Part shown: piece by piece, positions 11,746-22,200 of the stretch
How the letters are laid out: the number at the start of each line of letters is the position of its first letter
Numbering within the stretch: position 1 is the first letter of the stretch
DNA from: Henckelia pumila
Taxonomy: Eukaryota > Streptophyta > Magnoliopsida > Lamiales > Gesneriaceae
Direction: 5' to 3'
DNA: 64,000 nucleotides
Assembly: GCF_033568475.1 (NCBI RefSeq)
Contig: NC_133120.1
Coordinates: 82,250,151-82,314,150 of the forward strand
Translations under genes and position numbers: made by a program
The notes under the pieces: model-generated
Database searches by the model: none
What the model was told of the DNA's origin: nothing
The model's input: only the letters and a program-made list of their open reading frames with translations

Positions 11746-13854
11746 CTATAATGCACACATACTGAGAGATTTTCTTAGGCTGGAAAATCTCTCAAAATCC
11801 AAAGCTTTTGTGAATATATCAGCTAATTGGTTATTAGTTCCAACAAACTCAATTAAGATCATGCTTTTCTCGACCAAATCTCGAATGAAGTGATGTCTAA
11901 TGTCAATGTGTTTGGTTCGAGAGTGTTGTACTGGATTTTTGGATATATCAATGGCACTAGAATTATCACAGTACACAATAGGAGTATCACTCTTAACACC
12001 ATAATCATTTAGCATTTGATTCATCCATAGGAGTTGAGAGCAACAGCTACCTACAGCAACATATTCAGACTCGGCAGTAGACAAAGAGACACAATTTTGT
12101 TTCTTGCTGTACCATGACACTAAATTATTTCCCAAATAAAAACATCCTCCCGAAGTGCTCTTTCTCTCATCTAAATCCCCAGCCCAATCAGCATCACTAA
12201 ATCCTATCAAATTTGAATTGGTTTCTTTAGTGTACCACAAACCCAAATTCATGGTTCCTGCCACATATTTCAGTATACGTTTAACGGCCTTTAGGTGAGT
12301 AATTTTTGGGTTAGACTGGTATCTAGCACATAGACAAACACTATACATGATATCAGGTCTAGTAGCACTTAAATATAAAAGACTACCAATCATGCTTCTG
12401 TAGAGGGTGTTGTCAACATCTTCGGCAACATCCTCCCTTGACAGCTTTTTATTAGACCCCATAGGTGTGCGCATGTGTTTAGTGTTATCATTCAGAAACT
12501 TTTTCACCAGATTTTTAGCATACTTTCTTTGACTCAAAAATATACCATCATGCATTTGTTTTACTTGTAATCCCAAAAAGTAAGTTAACTCACCAACCAT
12601 GCTCATCTCAAATGTAGAGGACATGCACTTCACAAAATCATCAACAAGTTTATCATTTGAAGCACAAAAGATTATGTCATCCACATAAATTTGGCAAATT
12701 AAGATATTACCTTGAGACTTTTGCACAAATAAAGTCTTATCCACTTCACCTCTTTTGAACCCAATATTCAGCAAGTACTCGGTGAGTCTCCCATACCATG
12801 CACGTGGTGCTTGCTTTAATCCATACAATGCCTTTTTCAACTTATACACATAATCAAGATGATTTGGATCCTCAAACCCTTTAGGTTGTTTCACATAGAC
12901 TTCTTCATTCAGGATCCCATTCAAAAAGGCACTTTTTACATCCATTTGAAAAAGTTTCATACCCATGTTACATGAAATAGCAAGCAAAAGTCGGACAGAC
13001 TCAATGCGGGCTACAGGAGCAAAGGTTTCATCAAAATCCACCCCTTCAACCTGTGTATACCCTTGAGCTATCAACCTAGCTTTATTTCTTATGATGTTTC
13101 CCGACTCATCAGTTTTATTCTTGAAAATCCATTTAGTTCCTATGACATTACCATGAGCAGGACACGGTACCAAGTACCAAACATCATTCCTCACAAATTG
13201 TTCTAACTCTTCATGCATAGCATTGACCCAAAATTCATCTTTTAAAGCTTCTTCAACCCTTTTTGGTTCAATGTTTGACACGAAACAAGAGAATCTTACC
13301 TGAGAATATGTAGAACTCATGCACAGTAGTCCTGCCATCTTTCGATAATCAACTTTTTCTTTCCTTTGATTTTGCAAGTCTCCATACACATCTCCAATTA
13401 CCTGTGAGGTTGGGTGATTCTTCTGAATTCTGCTTGGAATATTCTTTCCAGCTTCGTTTACCTCACTGCTTTCATCAGTATTCTCATCAGTAGGCTTTTC
13501 AACTTTTGAATCTGGATTTTCTGTAGGAGGTGTTGTCGGAGGTGTTGGCAACACTCCTTTGACAACATCTATATTTCCAGAATTATCCAGCAGATCATTA
13601 ACATCATCCTCAGCTGTTTTCTTCTTTAGATCACCGAAGCTTTCAACATCCATTGGACCCATCAAGTCCATATGCAAAAGCTCAAGGCAGCGTGTTGTCA
13701 CAGATGTTGGCAACACCTCGTGTGACACCCTAGTCTGCTTTCCTTTCTGGCATGCTTCACACACAAATGGAATACCAGATTTTAAGTTAGGCATACCTCT
13801 TACAGCATCTAACTTACTCAAGTTCTTTAATGTCTTGAAATTTGCATGACCCAA
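11746..13854 (-). pseudogene. copia pol: pre-integrase, truncated integrase, reverse transcriptase, RNase H
   Basis: This 702-codon frame starts in the pre-integrase zinc region (MGHANFKTLKNLSK...VCEACQKGKQTR). It reaches the first integrase residues (LELLHMDLMGPM) and then jumps near 13630-13645 directly to the acidic linker before RT, so nearly the whole catalytic integrase core is absent without loss of frame. RT is well preserved (KWIFKNK..., FDETFAPVAR, FQMDVKSAFLNG, YGLKQAPRAWY, YVDDIIF). RNase H follows (FSDADWAGD, SLSTAESEYVA, KHIDIRHHFIRD, QLADIFTKAL). It is continuous with 13864-16158 except for one in-frame TGA at about 13864. It cannot encode integrase, so it could only move with help from another element. 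Confidence 0.92.
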
Positions 13855-13863
13855 TTTTTGATG

Positions 13864-16158
13864 TCATAGATCAAACTCATTCACTTTTGTGTGCCTACAG
13901 GCCATTTCTTCTCCGAGTTGATAATGGTTGTCGGATGACCTTGTACCTGACATGACACATAGATTTGATTCATCAAAAACTTTACATAAATTTTTATCAA
14001 ATTGCACATGCAAATTATCATCACAAAGTTGGCTTATGCTTATTAGATTCGCGGTTAATCCTTCAACATGAAGCACATTGCGAAGCTTGGGCAGTCCAGC
14101 AACATTCAGAGTTCCCTTTCCAACAATGTTTCCCTTTGAATCTCCTCCATAGGTTACTTTTCCACTTTTCTGTTCGACATAATCAGTGAGAAACTTCTTG
14201 GATCCTGTCATGTGACGAGAGCTACCGCTATCAAAGTACCATGCACCTGAAACATTAATCCTCAAAGCAGTATAAATCATATGACATTGAATATCAGCTT
14301 TTGGTACCCAAATCTTTCTTACATAAGATCTGTTTCTAGGGATGTTGTGAGGAGGTGTTGGCAACACCTTAGGCAACACCTTCGATGCAGATCTATACCT
14401 GTAATCTTCCTGCAGCTTAAAACAATATGGTTTGATATGACCAGGTCTATGACAATAGTGACAGATGTACTTACGTTTCCTTCTAGCCATTGAAGGAGCA
14501 GCAGGTTGTGGATTTGGTTTTGGAGGAACAATTGGTGAGGCCTTTTTACTTGAGTTTTCTGAACTGTTACTTTTCTTGACAAACACAGGGCCTTTCGAAA
14601 TTTCACCAATCTCAAAAATGCTATTTTCAAATCCCAAACCAGCCGTACCATCTCTTCCCATCATGAGTAGAGAATCAAGCTTGGAGGTGCTTGAATTAAA
14701 CTTAGCCAATGTAGATTTTGCCTTTCCGAGTTCTTCCTTCACTTGGCTTAATTCAATGTCTTTCTTACTCAGCATGATTTTCAGTCTTGACACATCAGCC
14801 TTTAGATCAGAATTTTCCTTTGAAAGGATAGTATTCACTTTGTTTCTTTCAATCCAATCAGTATGTAATTCTTCAAACATCATCCGAGCTTCTTCTATAG
14901 ACATTGTCTCTTCACCTGTATCATTATCACACATATTATCAGTAATGGAGGAATTCAAACAGACTGACCTTTGGGAGGTGTTACGGCCAGGTGTGGCAAC
15001 ACCTGCGGCAACACCTAAAGGATTTACTTGAAACTTCTTCTTGCTTTCCAGTAAGGCAGATAGGGCAGTATGACTCTCTTCATCTTCATGTTCTTCTTCT
15101 TCAGACTCTTCATTACTCAAAGACGTGTTCATCCCTTTCCTAAGTGTGTTGGCACACTCATTTGCATAGTGTCCAAAACCTTGACAAGCATGATATTGAA
15201 CCTTGTCCAGCTTCTTTGAGACAAACTTCTTCTTTTCATCCACCATCATCCGAGGCTTAGTAGGTTTCTTTGGTGATTGTTCAGGTCCAGTGATCCTCAA
15301 GGGCTTGTTGGAGAACATTGGAGTCTTGAATTTTTGATCCGCCTTTCTTGACTCTTTCATCCTCTTCAGATAATCATTGAATTTCTTAGTCATGAGAGAG
15401 ATCGAATCTTCTCCTAAATCAGATTGATGAACCTCTTGATGAAATTGAACATATTCCTCATATGAAGGCTTTGAAGCTTGAAAAGCTATTGATTTTCCTT
15501 TCTCCTTCTCTTGGTCTGAATTGTTCATCTCAAAGACTTGAAGAATGCTAATCAATTCAGTCATCTTCATCTTTGAAGTGTCCTTTACTTCTTCAAGTGC
15601 CCATATCTTCCCATTGAATCTTTTAGGCAAAGATCGAAGAACCTTGTTCACCATATCTTCACTCGCAATAGGTCCTCCAAGAGCATGAGCCTCAGTAGCT
15701 ATCTTCCTAAGTTTCTTATCATACTCAGCAATAGTCTCATTCTCATCCATACTGATTCTCTCAAATTTAGCGTTTAACAATCTCAGTCTTGTTCTTCTCA
15801 CACTATCAGTCCATTCGCAGTGTTCTTGAAGAGCATCCCATGCATCCTTAGCAATAGTGCAGTCAGATATGATCCCATACATCCTCATATCCACAGTTGC
15901 AAGGATTTCATTGAGTGCCTTAGCATTGTAGCTTGAGCTTAGTGTTTCCTCGGTAGTCCAATTTTCTTCTCTCTTGATGATATAGTCTCCGTCGTCATCT
16001 TGCGTTGTTGGAGGAGTCCAACCAGTCAGAATACTTTGCCAAGCACGAACATCCATAGCTTTAATAGTATATCTCATTCTATGCTTCCAAAGTGCGTAAT
16101 TAGCTCCATCAAGAATTGGAGGTTTGAGAAACGAATTCGAAACAGATGATGAGTCCAT
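13864..16158 (-). pseudogene. copia gag and protease (Sirevirus type)
   Basis: Start taken at the ATG at 16158 (MDSSSVSNSFLKPPIL), the usual Sirevirus gag start; an in-frame ATG further upstream (16188) lies close to the primer site. The gag body includes DGANYALWKHRMRYTI and a long charged region with a probable coiled coil (LSKEN..LSQVKEELGKAKSTL). The first zinc knuckle has lost its first cysteine (YHACQGFGHYANEC), while a second CCHC finger is intact (CHYCHRPGHIKPYC). Protease follows (WYFDSGSSRHMTG). The frame ends at a TGA within the start of the pre-integrase region where the family has Trp (TGG to TGA). Micro-repeats are translated at 14341-14382 and 14975-15016. Confidence 0.9.
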
Positions 16159-16213
16159 CTTATTTCCTGTAATAAAATAAGCAACCAAGATCAGTTCTTA
16201 GTGTATCAAGAAG

Positions 16214-16230
16214 ATGGCTCTGATGCCACT
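16214..16230 (-). other. copia primer-binding site
   Basis: The minus strand reads AGTGGCATCAGAGCCAT directly inside the 5' LTR. This differs by one base from the TGGTATCAGAGC core complementary to plant initiator Met-tRNA, the usual primer of Ty1/copia elements. It confirms minus-strand orientation. Confidence 0.85.
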
Positions 16231-17012
16231 TGTAAGGAAATAAGAGTTGCACATAAACAGTTTGAGGTGTTGTCACAAGGTGTTGACAACACCTACTATA
16301 ACACCTTGAGTAATTTGCAGCGGAATATAAGTTAAGCGTGTATAAAATAAATAAGCAACCAAATAAATAGACTCAATTGAATTAAGCAAGAGTATAAATA
16401 CTCTTGCAGCGCCTCAGGGCTAAACTTCACTAGAAAACTTTCACAGAGTGTTACAAACCCTAACACTAGTGATTATTGTAAAAATCAATTTCTCAAGACA
16501 AGTGAGAAAATAAATAATAAAGTTTCTCCTAAAAATCATTCTATATGAAATAGAATAATAAAAAAACAGAATAAGGAGAAAAACTCTTGAAGCCAAAACA
16601 CGTGAGTATCACACTTCTTCGATCAACAATCTCCGAATTGTTCTTCACGGCTTCAAGCACTATGTTCAACCGTCAAGCTCCAGCCGTTCTATGAACGTAT
16701 TCTTTTGCTTTTGAAAACTCACGGTCTCTCAATGATCGATACCTTCCTTGTAGGCGTATGTCATCAATAAATAGAGCAAGAGTCCTTCTTTAGAATGTTT
16801 CCTTGTAGGCGCAGGACTTTAGATCTGATCAAGGCAAATCTACACAATAAAGAATTAAATCAATAGATATTAGATAACATAATATTCTGATAACTTTAAT
16901 TAAATCAAGTTATTCAAGGAATTAAATAACTTCATGTCCAAGAAAGGCAAAAGATAATTAATAAAAAAAAATTCAAAATAAGATGATTTTAAGAAATAAA
17001 ATATTCCTTTCA
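16231..17012 (-). repeat. 5' LTR of the Sirevirus-like copia element
   Basis: A 782-bp LTR bounded by TGTAAGGAAATA (plus-strand left edge) and TATTCCTTTCA (right edge), which are imperfect inverted termini. Its right 96 bases match window positions 1-96. One GTGTTG micro-repeat lies ~30 bases inside the left edge (16263-16308). As the 5' LTR of a minus-strand element it should hold the promoter. Differences in the visible overlap with the other LTR suggest an insertion that is not very recent. Confidence 0.88.
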
Positions 17013-19252
17013 CGCAAGATTAACCATATAGAAGCAAATTCACCATATATAGTTTTTGTACACGTACGATTTTAATTTAGTGGAAATGTTGATTTTTATG
17101 TACCATATTTACTTTTCAAAGGATCGATATAATAGTTTCTCAATAAGTACGTTTGCAAAAAATTATGCATGATTGAATTTATAAATTATGAAACATGACA
17201 AAAATTTAGAAATAAGTAGTGTTTGAAAGTAAAAGTTAAAAGTTGAAAATTTAAAAGTATAGTAGTGTGTACTAAGTGATTTCCATATTAAATTTTTTAA
17301 TAAAATAAAAAAATACCTTTATATCTCTCTCAATTCATTTATTTGCATGAATATAAAGGATGATTTTAAAAAATAACAAAAATAATTTTTTAATATAAAG
17401 TAACAAAAATAACAAAATACCTTTGTATCTCTAACTTTTAAATTTTAAGGTATAATGTGTACTAACCAAGTGATTTTCATAATAACTTTTTAATAAAATA
17501 ACAACAAACCTTTATATCTCTCTCTTCGGTTTTTTTTTTTCATGAATATAAATAAAGGGTAATTTTAATTTGAATTAGACAAAAATAATAAAGGTAAAAG
17601 TATCTAGAAAATTATTTTTTTTTTACAAAAATATCATAATCACTTTTCAAGAATCGAAACCACATATTGTTAGTTTTTAGGTTATAACTTAATTGAGCAT
17701 AAAGAGAAGCAAAATATCTAAACTGATTTTTTCACGTGAAAAGTGAAGGATGCCTTTTTCTTAGTCATTGCAATTTGCACGCAGCCAAACACTCCTTCAG
17801 TTGCCGTTAGGAAAAACATCACAATTTTGAGAATTTATGTACGTGTACAAGATTACGGGATTGTTTAGTAGAGCTAACATTTCTACAAGGTACTTTTTTT
17901 TAGCTTCAGCTGCATGTTTAGTATTTGTGAATATTAAATTGTCTTTTAACTTCTACAATGTTTACTCAAAAGCAAGAAGCAAACCTTTGATGTTTTTTGT
18001 TTTTGTTTTTGTTTTTTGGTTTAAGATATAAAATTACAAGTTGACATTTATACTCTTAATAAACTTATCATATTACGTATGCATTTATTTTTTTAAACAA
18101 ATATATGTATTTTTAATTTTACATTGTTGTTACAAGAATTTATATTTTAAAATATATATTTCATTTTCATAAATTTTTTTGTACATATCTTGTATTTTTA
18201 TACGAATTTTGATATTTTTTATATTTTATTTTTATTAATATTATATATTTTTTCAAGTATTCATGTTATAAAAAAATAAAATATTTTTAAAACAAAATTC
18301 ATAGTATAATAATAATATATAAACTCATTTTTATAGTTTGAATTAAAAAATTAAATAATTAAATAAGAGGTATGATTGTCATTTGATTAGAAAATTAAGT
18401 TTTGAAGCAATTATTCTCCAAACACTAAACTTTAGCTAGTATCAGATTTCAACTTTTATTTTCAAACACTCCCTACTTTAGCTTCTTATCAACTTCAAAA
18501 GAATCTACAAAAAATACTTTTAAATAAATAAAAACTCTCTAAAACACTCCTAAAAAAATGAGAAGGTTTCAACTTAATATATAAACTACGTTTCTATTTG
18601 TTAAAAGTTCATCGACATCGGCTGCATGCGCTGGTAATTGCGAAATAAGTGACTTGAGCGCGGTTCTGTTGCTCGATTTGGTCACATTACACATCTGCAA
18701 ACTACACGTTATTTGATCGGATGACTGGCAGATTATTTACCAGACATCTATCGACATCAATCTAAGGTAGCGTTTGCAACATCTAAAAATAAATAATTAT
18801 GAAGATTTTCTTAACAAATTTGTTAAAAAAATCTCCATAATCACTTATTTTTAGAGGTTGCAAACACTACTTAAGTCGAGTTCTGTGATCATGATCTGTA
18901 AAACAGGCATGAAGCCATGTCATTCACGGCCAATATGGCGATTCAGGGGAAATCACAGCACAGTTTTAATTAAGGATAAGATCTTATTACGCTCATTCAA
19001 TACAACATGTGAAATAATAACTCTGATTTCAAAGAGAGTAACAGGCATGGAATATTTTACAACAAATACCTACGTAGTGATTTTGAAATAAACAATAATT
19101 TATATGAATACAGATCACGAATCTCACTTTTATGCCGAAAACACTACGACCTCTATTTTTCGGAAAACAAATATACCTTTTCCTGGTAACTATTTAGAAA
19201 TTGAGCGTTTTAATACATACACAAACTCGTCAGACCTAACAGGCCTTGTTAT
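17013..19252. other. AT-rich intergenic DNA between copia element and HEATR6
   Basis: No gene found. Possible terminal inverted repeats (AGTGTTTGAAA at 17218, inverted at 18460-18470) may bound a ~1.25-kb decayed element, without a clear target duplication. A 104-bp foldback occupies 18767-18870. The downstream part (about 18900-19252) is 3' flank or 3' UTR of the HEATR6-like gene. Confidence 0.5.
18767..18870. repeat. 104-bp foldback hairpin
   Basis: The left half begins GTAGCGTTTGCAACATCTAA and the right half ends with its near reverse complement (TTAGAGGTTGCAAACACTAC). The arms include TCTAAAAATAA with AATCTCCATAATCACTTATT opposite, and pair over almost the full length around a short loop of AACAAATTTGTT. 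Flanks share TAAG. It is probably a miniature foldback transposon; a small-RNA precursor is an alternative that the sequence alone cannot decide. Confidence 0.65.
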
Positions 19253-22200
19253 TCACAGCAGGATATTTGCCAATCTCTCAAATCTTTGGGCAATATGATG
19301 ATTATTACTTCTGTCGTACACCTCAATTAGCGACTGAACTGTCCTGAACACGACCTCCTTTTTCTGGTCCATAGATGCCATGTTCTTCACTTGGTCGACT
19401 GTATTACTTGAGTCTCCAAGAGTTGAGCACAAGTCTTTGATCCAGAGCTCAAGGAAAACTGCTTTCTATATGAAAAAGGAGAAAAAGTAATTAACATACT
19501 TAATAAAAAGCTTGAGTTGATAAAATTTCAAATTGAAGAGACGATATTCCATATGACAAAATACTTCTCAAGCTAGCACTTAATCTAATTTTCTTACTTT
19601 GATAAGAAACTCCTGCACAGTCTGAAGGTCACATCTTGCAGCAAGGCCAATCAAATGCAACATGGTCGAAGTCAACTGTAACATCAATAAAGCACCCACA
19701 AAAAAATAATTTTAAAAAAAAATGACTTTCAGAAATTTCAACCGTGAAAAACACATTAAAAACAAAAATGGCTGCTTTTCATGCTGCACACAGAAAAACA
19801 ATCTTTCAATAATAGACATGGAAATGAGACCAGTCACGTCTTTCAATTACTTTTTCGGATGTTTCCATTGAGTGCCTAACTTTAGGATTCACCACTTATA
19901 TATCAAGTTGTTTTCAAACCAGTGGAGCAAACCCAGCAATGCAAGCAGAATGAGACCTCGAAGACAATACAAATACAAATCCACCCATGAAGAAAAAAAA
20001 CGGACAAATTGAGTTCATTACCAGAAAAATTTTTATTTAAACAAATTTGATTTGGCTCCTGTATCAGTTTATTGCCACAACTGAGCAAAGGGAGCAGCTC
20101 ACCTGCTTTTCAAGTGCAATCAAATATTTGAAGTTGGAAGGAGCAGAGATTTGATTTGTATTAAAGTTCTCAACTATAAGCACCACACCTTTAATGACAT
20201 CATAATATGATCTGCCATAATCTGCATGACCAATATACAATGGAAAAAGAAATAAACATATTAAAGATCAAACAGGGATAAAATTTTTACTTTTAAGAAA
20301 AATGACAATTGTTCCTGTAAAACAAATTAAGCAAAACAAAAATTAAATTACTCCGTCCTGTATTGAGTAAATGAATGGTGTTGCAAGTCATGTTCATCTG
20401 GCAACCATGCATGAAGATATCACCAAATTAAGCAAAAATGATAATTGTCTGTAAAACAAATTAAGCAAAACAAAAATTAAATTACTCTGTCCTGTATTGA
20501 GTAAATGAATGGTGTTGCAAGTCATGTTCAACTGGCAACCATGAAGATATCACCAAATTAAGCAGCTCGGGCCCATTCGAATCTTCCCTAGAACTACTGA
20601 TTTCTAGGATGAGTCTTATTAAAGCATTTGTGTTATATATAAGTGTAATTATTGCCCTTGACAATTTTCCCTCCCAATAAATATTCCTTTTCCCTCCCAA
20701 TAAATATTCCATCTAGCAACTCACATGAATTGACAAAGTGATATTATCTTAGATACCAAGTATAGCATTGCCCACCAAATGTTTGTCTCAAAAAATGTAC
20801 AGCGCCTAATGACCGTGCAACTCAGATATTTTAAAACGTCCACCAGTCGAAGAATTACATTTCAATTGTTGAGTTCTCACAGAAACATTTAAAATAGTAG
20901 CCTGTAGCTCTCAGACACATTTGGGAATGACCCATCCATATTCGCATGTTAACTTCACAAGTTACATCCTCTGGGCATACTAGCTAATCTTTTAAACCTC
21001 TGCCACAACATACTACATACTTCCCTATAACCAATTCCAGTGAAAGAAGTAGAAGTAAGCTTACCAAACACTACCGGCTTTATATTTACGGATTTAATAA
21101 CATCGAAATCCAATAAAAAAAAATAAAAAAAATCCAATAAAATGAGAATCATACAAGTTGGAAGTAGTTGGAGAAGACAGAAGTCATTAGAGCCAAGTCC
21201 TGCTAGATATTAAAGTAAAACTTCACCTTTCATCGTTTCTGGAACAGCCAACGCAGCGGCCGCTTGTATCCGTATCTTAAAATTAGAAGAATCACGAAGC
21301 AGCAGCAAAAGAATACTAAAAACAGAAGCAGCCCTGTAAAATATGAGTTCTATCAGTTTTTTCATTTTAGATGATCCAACAATCTTAATAACTTCAAAAT
21401 CATCAATTTTTAGTTAAGAAAACAATCTTAATAAAAACTTCAAACTAATCAGTTTTTTTCGATGTGGGTTTTTGATTGTTTTTCGTGAAACACATCCTGT
21501 AACACCATATATAAAAATGTTCGTGCAGCTCATTACACCAAGAAAATATAATGCCGGAAGACATACTGCATATCATCATCAATCATGAAAGTCTGATGAA
21601 AAAACCCGTTCACTTCCAACTCAAAAACCACAAGTTCTGAATAATTCTGCGGAGCACCGTGGATACTAATCATGCATGTACGACAGAAAATCGCATTCAC
21701 TGACAACCGAAAAAACCACGAGCTCTGAGAAAATTCTTCAGAGCACCATGGATTCTAGCTTTTTGCTAATAAAACACATCATGTTGAATACTACTTCTAG
21801 ATGCAACCAGTGCTCATGGGAAAAGACAAGGATAGTTTCAAATAACATGGAATCGGGATAAAATCGTATTGGAACAATCATGGAATGTATTCACATCAGA
21901 ATGAATGAAACTATGAAAGTGATGTCCTAGATAGAATGGTGAGTTCAGATGGATAGATACCGTGGGTGAAAGTGCTATCCACATCGAACATAAAAAGATG
22001 AAATAGCTCAAAGTGGACTCATAATATTTTCACAGTAAACAGATAGGAAGGAGTGGCTAAAGACCCCATACGACGAGTTTCACTTGCTGATTCCACCCCA
22101 TATGAGCTGTTTATAAGTGAAGATACTGCAGATCCTCTTTTAGGTTCCAAGTACAACAGTGAGAGCAAGTGCTGATGATCAAGTTGAAAATCCCTGTGAT

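Larger units (their letters stand above)
189..16308. repeat. dispersed ~45-bp doubly palindromic micro-repeat (about 12 copies)
   Basis: A unit of the form AGGTGTTGTC - 3-5 nt - GGTGTTGGCAACACC - 3-6 nt - GACAACACCT recurs only in copia-element DNA. Copies: 189-213 (decayed), 9047-9090, 9884-9927, 10693-10727, 11238-11280, 11694-11736, 12402-12435, 13526-13570, 13690-13730, 14341-14382, 14975-15016 and 16263-16308. The centre is a 7+1+7 palindrome and the outer arms are complementary to each other, so each unit can fold into a nested hairpin. Copies lie in the LTR, in non-coding parts and in gag, pol and the 3' ORF in more than one reading frame. None was seen in the nested insertion 350-8805. 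Function unknown. Confidence 0.8.

Noticed and set aside
14465-15031. 188-residue plus-strand frame
   Set aside because: Antisense shadow of the copia gag-protease frame.
16214-16230. tRNA-Met gene fragment
   Set aside because: Only the primer-complementary end is present, directly against the LTR, so it is a primer-binding site.
9047-16308. Repeated palindromic units resembling a CRISPR-like array
   Set aside because: Spacing is irregular (160-1300 bp), copies lie inside retrotransposon coding frames, and the genome is a plant.
17218-18470. A defined 1.25-kb transposon
   Set aside because: The terminal repeats are short and no target duplication was found, so it is mentioned only as a possibility in the intergenic entry.
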